DNA from: Cristatella mucedo
Taxonomy: Eukaryota > Bryozoa > Phylactolaemata > Cristatellidae
Direction: 5' to 3'
Length of the DNA stretch: 64,000 bases
NCBI GenBank assembly: GCA_009760855.2
Contig: WPIO01000373.1
Location: forward strand, 1 to 64,000
The notes beneath the pieces were generated by a model. It did no database searches and was not told the DNA's origin. It was given only the letters and a program-made list of their open reading frames with translations. The translations under genes and the position numbers were made by a program. Below, piece after piece: positions 33,741 through 51,289 of this stretch (its first letter is position 1; every line of letters starts with the position of its first letter).

Positions 33741-34065
33741 TCATATTGGTCAATGCTGACCTCGACCTCGCGTTTGAACTCGGATGCCTCCTCATCGTCT
33801 GGCTGGTCCACATTGGGTCCTCCTTCCCGTCTACGGCGAACAGTACCAGCGAGTACAATAAGGCTGACCTGCCGGGAGTAGACTGTATGAACAGTGAAAT
33901 ATCTTGATCAGCTGCTGAAATGGCTATTACACCCTTTAAACGTACTTTTTAAGTCCATCTACCGGTACACAACTATTATGTAAGGTAATAAAAATGAGGT
34001 TCTGCACTTAAAAAAGCTGTACTAGCGGTTCTGGCCCTTCTGTTTGCATCTGGTTGCACTCTTGC
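33741..34065. other. Unassigned interval with a short acidic open stretch
   Basis: On the minus strand about 50 codons near 33741-33900 are open and include 'QPDDEEASEFKREVEVSIDQ'. I do not recognise a family, and there is no start codon or clear splice context. Confidence 0.3.
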
Positions 34066-34200
34066 CGAGCTGGTTTGATCCAGCGGTTAAAGTGTTCGCC
34101 CAGACCGTGATGTGGCTGAGGTAGCGGGCTCGAGACCGAGGCATGCCTGAAGCGCTTTAATAGAGATTAGGTTCCCTCGGGGTGTTATAAAAAAGAATTG
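34066..34200 (+). mobile_element. SINE family 1 (tRNA-derived)
   Basis: The head 'tggtttgatccagcggttaa' (A box) and 'agcgggctcgagaccgagg' (B-box position) are followed by the LINE-like tail 'gaagcgctttaatagagatt' and 'ggttccctcggggtgttata'. The sense orientation matches the plus strand. Confidence 0.72.
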
Positions 34201-34229
34201 TAGTTTTAGACAGGGCTCAGAAAAGAGCG

Positions 34230-34471
34230 TTGGATCTGAGAGGCACTTTCCAGTAGAGGCAGGAGAGAGATGCCGGACGCGAACCTGTCCAGTTCTCCGA
34301 CTAGTCTCTGCTTCTGTTGCGCTTTACGAGTCAATAATTCTAGGGTTATTTTTTGAGCAGTTGCTGCTATTTATATGGCAAATAGAGAATATTCGGCAGG
34401 AAGCTAGCTTTGCAGTGATTTTGGTGTGTTCGGCGACCTCGTTGGATCAGCAATGGAGTGCGAAAGGCTTT
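34230..34471 (+). repeat. Family X, partial copy
   Basis: Matches 58440-58620 ('gaggcactttccagtagagg', 'ccagttctccgactagtctc') and 35640-35840. It is split by the SINE at 34472-34628 and resumes at 34640-34850 (compare 58640-58790). Confidence 0.65.
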
Positions 34472-34628
34472 TAAATAATAATAATAATAATATCATTCCT
34501 GTGTACAGTGCCCCGAGAGAACTAAATCTCCATTCAGGCGCTTCAAGTATGCCTCGGGGCTAGAGCCAGCGACGTCAGCCAGGCCTTGGTCGGGGCGAGC
34601 ACCTAAACTGCTGGACCAAACCAGGTCG
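34472..34628 (-). mobile_element. SINE family 1 (tRNA-derived) with AAT tail
   Basis: On the minus strand: head 'tggtttggtccagcagttta', then the tRNA-like body 'cgaccaaggcctggctgacg', the tail 'gaagcgcctgaatggagatt' and 'agttctctcggggcactgta', ending in ATT repeats. It is inserted in a family X copy. Confidence 0.78.
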
Positions 34629-34639
34629 CATCAGTACGG

Positions 34640-36760
34640 CATCGACTCGGCCACCTGGAAAGATTTTCGGCCGCTATTTCTGCACGGAAGTCCATTCAAG
34701 TTCCCGCAAGTCTTCCCGATGATTTGCAGGAATTTAACACTCAGCACGGTGCTGCGCTTTTGACGGCATTTGCGAGGCTGGCGATAGACGAGCAGTATCC
34801 TTGTGCTTTCAAAAGTCTTCGTTACGGATGTAGCACTTAATCGCCGTTCGAAAGTCCCTCACAGTGTTAACTTCTTCCCGGAAGTGAGTGACACCTCATC
34901 CCCCTGCTCCGCTTCTCCCACCATCTTTGTTGCAGCATTTACTTTTCTCCTAGCTCAGCTTTTTCAGAGGTGAACAGATTACTATTCCTGTATTTCATGT
35001 CTGAATAGTTCTTTTTTACGTGCAAGGAGACCTGTTAACAGCCACTGTAGCTGCATTCTTCAATGGTTCTTGATGAGGCTCACGTCTCTGCTACTGTGAT
35101 TGCTGTAAGGCTACTTCCAAGTGATGCCAACCCTGGATGGCGAGCATGTGAGCACCACTCATTCAATCCCCATCCTATCGCTCTCATTTTAGACGTTTGA
35201 ATTGCTGGTGGCTAAGCACTAAAATATTTCATCTGTTCATCGGAATTCGCTACCAAGCTCCAGTAGAAACTGGAAGCGCATCATTTCACAGCCACGTCTC
35301 TGCTTCTGGTTATAATAAACGTCTGCAACAGTGGCCCGAAAAAGCCTGCCTACTAAACGTCTAACATATAGCACTGTAGCTTTTATCAGTACTGACCTCC
35401 TGACTCTTGCTGGGTGCCTCTCAGCTCACAGGAGCACCACTTTTCCGTGCCAACCGAGGTTGGGTCCTGACGTATTACAAAATAACTGAGTGCAGAGAAA
35501 TATAGCCGTCTTTTATTCAAGTATGGTTCTGCGTTTTGAAGTTCGGCGCAGACAGCTTTGGCAGCCCCTTTCGATGTCCAAAGGCACTCCGTGAGCTAGC
35601 AGCCCTGAAAGGGTCCCGGCAAGAGTTACTGGAGCTTGGAGGCACTCTCTAGTGAAGGCAGGATAGCTCTGCCAGACATTGACCTTTTAGCTTCTCTGAC
35701 AGAGCTGTGCCTCTATTGAGCGTTACGAGTCACTAGTGCAGTGGTTATGCACGAAGTATTTGTAGCTATTTGTACACGAAGTATTTGCAGCCATTTATTC
35801 ACATAGTTGAGCTATTTTGGCAGTTCCCATGCTTTGCTGGAATTTTGGTGTGTTCGGTGATTTCGTCATATCGCTGCTGGACTGAGAAAGACATTTGCAG
35901 CAGCACTGCATTGGCCGGGCATCCTGGAAAGTAGATCTGCCACTATTTTTACGTGGTAGCGCCTTCTTCTACACAAGTCCTTCAGATGTCTCTCGGGAAT
36001 ATTTCGCTCAGCTGCCTGCTGTGCTAGTGACAACACGTGCAAGCCCAGCGGCAGATGAGCGGTTTCCCTATTCCGATGTGGCAACCAGGCGACTGCAACG
36101 GCAAGCTTCTGGCAGTGCCTAGTGACAAAAGTGGTGAAAATGCGAGGCTGCCGGTGGCTGTAAACAAAATAACAAGGGAGCTGCCTGAGATGCCGGACAC
36201 GCTCGAGATGCTGGCGGCGGCGGCTGAAATACCCGAGGTTCCAGAGGTGCCAAAGGATGCCGCCATGAACGAGACACTGGCGTGGCTCGCAGCTGAGACG
36301 TTTCAAACCTCGATGCATCAGTCGACTAGAAGACGCACACGCGTCTGCTGTGGAGCAGGCGGCATCGGTTCCCGCACAGAAGGCAAAGCTCGCTGCCCAG
36401 GCAGCAGAAAAGATGGCCTCCCTCCGCCCTCTGTAGAGCAGACAGTCGGTGAGCCCGTGCAGAAGCAGACAAGTAACTTTTGAAATACAGGGGAAGGAGG
36501 TTTGGCATTTGAAGTGCATCGCTCACAGCTGATGTTCCAACTGTCGACATCTGGTGGTACTATTGACTCTGGTAGGTGCGAACAAGTTCCGAAAAAGGTC
36601 TCTGAATTCGGAGGCTCTATTTAGCGAAAGCTCAATGGCTCTGCTACACGGGTGCCTGCCAGCATCTCCAAAAAGGCTTCGCCTCTCTTAACTCTCTTAA
36701 GAGTCACATCTGTTGAAGTAATGCACGATCTATTTGCAGCTAATTCTAAGCACCTTTAAC
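34640..36760 (+). repeat. Family X, long copy
   Basis: Collinear with 57660-60560 over most of its length. Landmarks are 'gacctgttaacagccactgt' (35030), 'cgctaccaagctccagtaga' (35250), 'gaggcactctctagtgaagg' (35640), the Ala/Glu/Val coding repeat (36170-36260), 'gtcggtgagcccgtgcagaa' (36445) and 'gtgcgaacaagttccgaaaa' (36575). It lacks the SINE and the 800-base insertion found in the copy at 57660. No terminal repeats or transposase were recognised. Confidence 0.65.
36037..36483 (+). pseudogene. Family X open reading frame with Glu-Val-Pro/Ala repeats
   Basis: 148 open codons. The middle part has repeats of the type 'EMLAAAAEIPEVPEVPK'. Related degenerate repeats of about 33 bases ('EVLAAVE') occur at 58900-59010 and 8390-8530. 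Upstream and downstream the frame is not conserved among the copies, and the other two copies carry stops. It may be a decayed gene or a transposon ORF; I do not recognise a family. Confidence 0.35.
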
Positions 36761-36889
36761 TGGGATTACCTTAGAAGAAAAGTAGGGGACCCCAGTGTCG
36801 GGTCTTACTCTTCGTTCCTTTCACCAGCCCCAATCATCCAACATGCGATCCTTTTTTCAAATCATCCGTCGCTTTCTCATCCATTGAAT

Positions 36890-36950
36890 TCTATGAAGGT
36901 GCTATATTAGACGTATTAATTTTTATTATTATTATTATTCTTAAAATATT
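36890..36950 (+). mobile_element. LINE family 1, tail-only fragment
   Basis: The sequence 'ttctatgaaggtgctatatt' followed by ATT repeats fits the extreme 3' end of the element. Confidence 0.5.
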
Positions 36951-37263
36951 CACTAAAAGCGATACGTCTGATCCGATGTTAACTTAGATGTGGCAATAAT
37001 GTTAGCTACTGCTTCCTACCCCAAGTTGTTCGTTAGATCTTGCATAACGAATTACTATTATATATGTTTGATCACCGTAATCTTGTTTTTTGGCTATGCC
37101 CCAAAATCTAGAGCTAGTGTTGTACTTAGCCTCTAATACATCTACTACTTTTACGTGGACGCAGACAGGAGTAGATAATTCCGAAATAGGTTTGGCACTG
37201 CCTTGCAAGCAGCAAACACATAAATTCCTCGATCCTGGCCCGGACTTGTGATTTTAAATGTGA

Positions 37264-37412
37264 AAATAATAATATATTTCATTTGCATAGCGCCCCGAGG
37301 GAACCTAATCTCTATTCAGGTGCTTCACATATTCCTCGGGGCTCGAGCCCACAACCTCAGCCTGACCTCGGTCGGAGCGAGCACCTTAACCGTTTGACAG
37401 AACCAGCTCGGC
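37264..37412 (-). mobile_element. SINE family 1 (tRNA-derived)
   Basis: On the minus strand: head 'gagctggttctgtcaaacgg' and 'ttaaggtgctcgctccgacc', B-box region 'tgtgggctcgagccccgagg', tail 'gaagcacctgaatagagatt' and 'aggttccctcggggcgctat', ending in ATT/AT repeats. Confidence 0.78.
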
Positions 37413-37609
37413 ATTTTTGACCACCTAGTCTATTTTATGGACGCACGTGACCCTTTGGATCCACTTGTAGACCATCCAAATATTCTAGTCTCGCGGTGAG
37501 GTAACATATTTTAAGGCAATTCTAAAATCAGTACTTAGGCAACGTCTCTCTGGCCACGCGTCAACCTGAAGTCTACTTAGTCTGTATATTTCGTTTCTAA
37601 TTTACTTTA

Positions 37610-38229
37610 CTTCGAATTATAAAATTCTGAGCATCTGTAGCTTGTCTTATACACACAAAAATCGCTTCTATGGTTCATAGCCTATGCGCCTTGAATCCGA
37701 TGGGGCTACTTGAATAGTGTATTTACCCGACGTGTTCGCCATCCAAAGTCTCTCCCATGAAATAAAGCAGCTTTCCCCGGGGTGGTAGCAGGAGTACATC
37801 AAAATTCAACAGCTTACACTGTAGAAGTCTGGAAGCAAGTTACAACAGTCACAATTTATAACAGTGACAGGTTTCACTGTGGCTCTAACGTGTTCGTTCC
37901 TTTAGCATTGCCACTCAATGCCGAGTAATTGCAAGCGACTAGCAGGCATTTCCACAGGGTTGAGGAAAATCTTTAAGCCTTGGCACAGCATAGCTTATAC
38001 AAGCCGCCCATTATTCCAGAAATGCAGGCTTATGGATGAAAACCCCATGCTCTACATTGGTTAACTTATCGCTCTCAAAATCATTCAGATTGATGATAAG
38101 TTTGCGCCTGCTGCTGCGGTCATTTTCTCAGTAAAGCTCCAGCCTCAAACCACTCCTAAAATCTTTCTAAGCTGACTGCTGCCGTGTAGTCACGATTTAG
38201 TTGGATATTTATTAATTTTGTAATACATA
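37610..38229 (+). repeat. PLC block C, upstream part of the triplicated segment
   Basis: Matches 11340-11885 and 19730-20290 as listed there, for example 'ggcatttccacagggttgag'. It marks the 5' limit of the block that carries PLC-C. Confidence 0.7.
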
Positions 38230-38703
38230 GCAAGCGGTAATACAGCGTTTACTCTTATTGGAATCATTTACTTGAGTGCCGAATCAACCACTTGCACTCC
38301 CAAAACTAAAGTTTCAGGAAAATCACCCGCCGGTTGCTTAAATTTTAAGGAGCAGGGCCAAAAATATCCTAACCTAATAGCAGGTCAGTCAAGTTTTAAA
38401 CTGAACACAATACCTTCTCGCGTTTTTAAGGTTTTGAAGTAGTTTCTTCCTTGGTGAGGTTAAAATGCAAGCGGTAATACAGCGTTTACTCTTATTGGAA
38501 TCATTTACTTAAGTGCCGAATCAACCACTTGCACTCCCAAAACTAAAGTTTCAGGAAAATCACCCGCCGGTTGCTTAAATTTTAAGGAGCAGGGCCAAAA
38601 ATATCCTAACCTAATAGCAGGTCAGTCAAGTTTTAAACTGAACACAATACCTTCTCGCGTTTTTAAGGTTTTGAAGTAGTTTCTTCCTTGGTGAGGTTAA
38701 AAT
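38230..38703 (+). repeat. Tandem duplication, 2 x 237 bases
   Basis: Bases 38230-38466 are repeated immediately at 38467-38703. By eye I find a single difference ('ttacttgagtg' versus 'ttacttaagtg'). Block A contains one diverged version near 11945-12160, so the doubling is recent and specific to block C, or is an assembly artefact. Confidence 0.92.
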
Positions 38704-39029
38704 ACTTTATTAGTTTTGATCCGATTGAGGTTGAAAATATGGAGTAAGAGATCAATGCGTTTGTAAGAGTACGGTGGGATATACGGCAGTCATCTTCGCG
38801 AGATTTCTTGAACACAACTATGTCTAATATTCCATGTCGTAATAGCAAATGAATATGAGTTCATTATCTGATTCAATAAAACTCCATTGTTTACTAAGGG
38901 TCTGCTGGCGAATGTAGGCTAAAATAATCTGTCTACTGGATACCCACGCTTTTGCTTAGTATACCGAGAGACTTTCTGACTCAATGTAATGAAGAAAATT
39001 CTTAATTCGCCAGACATTGTGAATGATCA

Positions 39030-39520
39030 ACTTTATTGTGTACTGTTCTTACGCTGACCCACAAGGCCCACCACGGCTTGGCTCCTTCGTACCTAGCTGT
39101 ACTGCTGCATCAGTTTCAGCCTGTTCGCGTCCTCAGGTCCTGTGTGGAATATAAATTAGCTGTTCCATTCCTCCGCTTAAAGACCGTTGGCGACAGAAGC
39201 TTTAGCTCTGCAGGTCATAGACTGTGGAACTCGCTTCCACAATTCTTACGCTACGACAACTACTCTCCGGCTGCCGACTATGGCTCATCTTTTTCAGTGG
39301 TCCTGAGTTGCTGCTTCTATGCTACTCACTACCTCAACCTCTCTCCTGACTCTGCTATGCTTTCCACTTTTTTTTTGCATGAGACGAAGTCTGTTGGCTA
39401 CCGAATGCGTACCGAAAGCCGCTTAGGCTGTGAGTGCGTTACACAAAACTCTCCTGCGTAACACCCACATGGTCTTCATGGCTTTGTTTAGTTACAGACG
39501 GAGATACTTTACATCATGCC
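39030..39520 (+). mobile_element. LINE family 2, 3' fragment
   Basis: Starts at the segment encoding 'LTHKAHHGLAPSYLA' and runs through 'AGHRLWNSLPQFLR' to the 3' end 'gttacagacggagatacttt'. The coding part is open for 141 codons but consists of a C-terminal remnant only. Confidence 0.85.
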
Positions 39521-39597
39521 GTGGTGTTTTGTGTAGGCTCGCTATTCCATTCAGCATACGCTCCTGTAGTACTCGAGTTTGCGATAGTTAATACTAA

Positions 39598-39888
39598 TAT
39601 AATAATAATAATGCACTTGATAAAGCACCCTCGGAGAACTCAATCTCTTTCTAGACACAAGCTTTTCAGCAAGAAAAACGCGATTGAATGGTAATTAATA
39701 TCATGCTTGATGAACAACATGAATAATGTGGTTAGGGAGACATGCAGTGGGTCAGCATGAAAGTATGGTTAGTGATAGCATGCACAGTGTCATCACGCAT
39801 AAGCACATAAAAAACAAATAAAAGGAATTCACTAAGTTGTGTCCTAAACAAGTCCGTTTTTAAGTTCGTTTTAAATGTGGTCAAGTCA
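39598..39888 (-). mobile_element. LINE family 1, 3' fragment (left arm of an inverted pair)
   Basis: The reverse complement of the tail and 3' UTR. It ends at about 39888 ('tgtggtcaagtca') and is joined directly to a plus-strand tail of the same family. Confidence 0.8.
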
Positions 39889-40015
39889 CTACTAACCTTT
39901 CAATCGTGCTTTCTTTGCAGTAAATACAAAACCCCTAGATAACGAATAATTTCTCTGAGGGCACCTTACTTAAAGCGCTACTAGTCTTATTATTATTATT
40001 ATAATTATTACGCTA
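39887..40015 (+). mobile_element. LINE family 1, tail (right arm of an inverted pair)
   Basis: Contains 'cctttcaatcgtgctttctt', 'aatttctctgagggcacctt' and ATT repeats. With the preceding minus-strand arm it forms a head-to-head unit with tails facing outward. Confidence 0.75.
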
Positions 40016-40560
40016 AGGCTTGGTTATGCATCTTATATTTTATCGGCTGAGGATTGCCATAATTCAAGGTGGTGGTCAAACTTTTGAATGGTGTATTAGT
40101 CTGCTATAACATTTTCCCCTCGAGATGATTAGCATTCCCAAGTTAAAATCACTAAGCACCAGATTGAAAAAATATCACGAGTTAGTTTTTCTACCGGTTA
40201 AATCTGGCTTACACTCACCGCTGCGTACTAGCAAATTGTGCGCCATGGCTTGTGCTTCTTGTTGATATTTCTCGGAGGCTATTGAATATACTAGATATAT
40301 GGACAAATAACAATTTTATATGCACACTAGACGTCTTTATATGTTACGGCATGATGTGCAGGGTCTTCTTTACTTGATTTCAAATATAGGTTCGGAGTAC
40401 CTGCTTTTATTGGCTACCCAATTATGTCTCTTTACTTGATCTTCGAGGCGGCAGAATGATCAGACTTGAAAATCATTGCAATAAAATATTACCGTGTAAG
40501 ATTGTTGTCCTCCTTATGACACAGGAGCCCCTAGGTGCAGGAGCCCTACGTAATACATTA
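40016..40560. other. Non-coding interval upstream of PLC-C
   Basis: I see no gene. Parts may correspond to 12480-12780 upstream of PLC-A, for example 'cactcaccgctgcgtactag' near 40212 beside 'actcacagttgtctactact' near 12706; the similarity is weak. Confidence 0.35.
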
Positions 40561-40564
40561 CGTG

Positions 40565-40775
40565 ACGATAGCTCCGCTCGCTACCTCGACTGCTCTCTCC
40601 TGGCTCTGCTATGCTTCCCACTTTCTCTTTGTTGCGTGGGATGAAGTCCGTTGGCTACCGAATTCGTACCGAAAGCCACTTAGGCTGTGAGTGCGCCATG
40701 CAAAACCCTCGGGCGTGACAACCACAGAGTCTGCATGACTTTGTGGAGTTAGACACGGATATACATACATACATA
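40565..40775 (+). mobile_element. LINE family 2, 3' end upstream of PLC-C
   Basis: Contains 'cttcccactttctctttgtt', 'aagtccgttggctaccgaat' and the terminal 'gttagacacggatatacata'. It ends 337 bases before the PLC-C ATG. PLC-A also has a family 2 3' end about 240 bases upstream, but the junction with conserved promoter sequence differs. Confidence 0.8.
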
Positions 40776-40859
40776 GCGAGGCTGCAGGAGCAGGGTGCAG
40801 GTGCCTGCTGGGAGTGCGGAAATCGCCAATGCTGCTCCTTCGAAAGGGCGTGTGGTTAG

Positions 40860-41111
40860 TATTTTGACACTGCGTGACCTCAGCCGTTACCTATTTTTTC
40901 TTAGTAAGAAAGCGCATACCGGCTAGGGGAATCGATTACTCACAATGCCTGTATTTTTTCGCAGCCTGGGTTCTCGGAATCCCAAACGAGGGACTGGTAC
41001 GGTAGTCATCCGACACGCTCGCGTATATAAGCAGGATTTGAAGAACTCCCAACCACAGCTGAATTGAGAAGGCAAAGAATTATTTGATCTTGTCTCTCGG
41101 AGAATCAAATA
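40860..41111 (+). promoter_or_regulatory. PLC-C promoter region with TATA box at 41024-41030
   Basis: 'cgtatataagca' lies 82 bases upstream of the ATG. Upstream similarity with PLC-A begins at about 40890 and includes 'gattactcac' and 'ctcggaatcc' (in A 'ctctgaatca'). The extra distance to the ATG compared with PLC-A comes mainly from a 33-base insertion directly before the start codon. Confidence 0.65.

Positions 41112-41113
<2 letters not shown>
41079..41113 (+). promoter_or_regulatory. Perfect 10-bp hairpin overlapping the PLC-C start codon
   Basis: ATTATTTGAT at 41079-41088 and ATCAAATAAT at 41104-41113 are perfect inverted repeats with a 15-base loop. The first two bases of the ATG (41112-41114) lie in the stem. 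PLC-A lacks this segment: its 5' UTR goes straight from 'gaaacgaaga' to the ATG. Confidence 0.7.
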
Positions 41114-48850
<7,737 letters not shown>

Positions 48851-48953
48851 CGACTCGCTCCACGCTGAAGGGACAATGCTGGTAGCCGCCCGGGAAGAGT
48901 GTTGGCGGCATTTCTTCAAATCCAAGCTGGCCTATGCTCTACAACATTGTGCA

Positions 48954-48959
48954 ATTAAA
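48954..48959 (+). terminator. PLC-C polyadenylation signal ATTAAA
   Basis: ATTAAA lies 104 bases after the PLC-C stop, at a position comparable to the AATAAA of PLC-A. Confidence 0.5.
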
Positions 48960-48999
48960 TATCCTAAACCTGCTTCCGTCTCGTTCAAAGAAAATGCCT

Positions 49000-50850
49000 G
49001 AAATTATGGTAAACACTACTCGTTAGCTTTTGCTGGTAAGCGACTTTCTGAAATATCTAAGGATTTGGTAGTGCAGTGCCAGAGGCCGATGAACTGTGCA
49101 CTAATGCCGTACTATATTTTGCTTATATAATTACATGATATGATATATATGGGATAGATAGATCTATATTATATATATGATATATAATTACATGATATTA
49201 TGATACAGACGGCAGTTTCTAAATTCATTTATCATGGATCTCGGTGTCAACAGAACACTTTTAAATAGATGACACAGAATGTTATTTCATTTCATGCGTT
49301 CAAAAATCCTCAAATTATGCGATCATTATAGGTGAGACGCGAAGGCCCCCCATGGGAAATGAAGTTTAAATTACACTCAAAGTGCGAAACTGTTAAGCAG
49401 TGATTTAATGAGGTGTTTCTAGGGCAAAATATTATTTTTTTGGATATTATTAAATGTTTTTTGAGAACTAAAGAGTCCATTCTGAAAGACGTACCGCTGA
49501 CCTCTGAAAGAGGGGAAATTTCTAAAAGATACTTTAAAATCTGTGTTCTCAAAGCAAAATTTTTTGCGAAGCTTCCAAATAAGAACGCAGTTTAAGGAGT
49601 AGACCCGAATAATAAACTCCGACTACTTTCACGTGCTATTTTAGGATGCAAATAGAATAAAGTTTGTGAAAGATTACCTTAATAGAACTAATTTTGTTCG
49701 CGACGTTCATGAGCATGCAAAAGTTCACAAACTCAGGCTTAAAAGTGACGAGTTCAAGAAATCGGACTTATCGTCGCGAATGAATTTCATCATTGTCACT
49801 AATTGAGCCGAATTCGGATGAAATTCTGAATTCCACGCTTAGATAGAGCCCTCGAAAAACTATAGGCGGATCGAGAACTTCGTGCAGTTTCCAAAAAGCG
49901 GGAACTATGCATGGTCAGAATCAGAAGCTACTTATCTAATAAATCACACTCGTTTGCTTTCACGGCTCGGTCGAAGTCACAAGCAAATATTTATGTGAAG
50001 ACCTGAAAGAATAACCACTGGCTGTAAACGTTACGTAAACGAGGAAGGAGAGATATGCACGGGCTCCACAAGTACATGCGACCAGTGTACTAATTGTGCT
50101 ACAATCTAAATCCAAGCTGCGACAAAGCCAAAGCCGTGTATGTAACGGACAGTGCACAGTTCTCCAGAAAATGGGCCGATCGAAGCTCCAGGCCAATTTA
50201 AGCCACACGGATCTTTTCCCTACCGTTAGGGTCATTGTGAAAAGCCTTTAATCATGAGTCGCCGTCACGCTGACATTTGCATGCTATCGATACGGACTTG
50301 TTAGACGAAGGTGTGAGTACCTTTCCTTTTATAGGGCGTTCTGTTCCTACGCGTATTTACCTCTGTATTTACCACGCGACTGCATTGACTCTTGCAATCA
50401 CGAGTACAGTTACATCGGCTTATGATTTCAACTCGTTTCGTGCCAAAGCTCAGAAGTCTTGACTCAAATTACTCGTACGTCAAATCAGTTTTTCACATTG
50501 AAATGAATTGAAATGCCATAAATCCGTTCCAGACACCCAAAAGTACTGCAATTTTTATCGCATGCTTTTAAATTAAAAATGTGTTTATAGATAACGAATA
50601 TTGTTTAAAAAAGAATGCAATGCAATGTCTTGCAATCAACGGGTTTATTAGTCCTAATGTGCAGGAGTAACTTGGAGATCGGATTACACGAAGATGCTAA
50701 TAAAGTTAGAGGAGAAAGGCTGAAATGAATATCTGAATCTTATTCGGCGAGTTTTACCCTTTTCACCGGGCTTTCCTCGCTTTCAATTTATTGGCTGGGC
50801 CTGTACGCTGATCGTCATAAACTATGCGATGAAAGTCAAATCCACAATTC
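49000..50850. other. Intergenic interval
   Basis: No gene or named repeat. A short direct repeat 'atataattacatgatat' occurs at about 49127 and 49183 around a small AT array. Confidence 0.4.
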
Positions 50851-50851
50851 G

Positions 50852-50981
<130 letters not shown>

Positions 50982-51289
50982 ATGTATATGTATTAATATA
51001 TACGTATAAAGAAAGACAGAAAGCGAGAGACGAAGATTGAGACCTCTTATTGTGCAGCATAAAAACTTAAGAACAGCTCAATATTTCACGCTAAATTTTC
51101 ACAGAGCTTGAGTAGGCACACAAAATCAAATTACTATCATCTCTCAGAATCTCAATGATGCCTTTGGGACCTAGCGGCAGCAAAAGTACCAGCGTAATAG
51201 ATATTACATGATCGAATCATCCTCCACCTGCGGCTGCACTTTAACTCACTTTTTCACAAATTTATTAATTTAATAACTCAGTGATAAGC

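Noticed and set aside
49960-50462. Two open frames of 61 and 91 codons
   Set aside because: No start or splice support, no recognisable domain and no second copy to test conservation.
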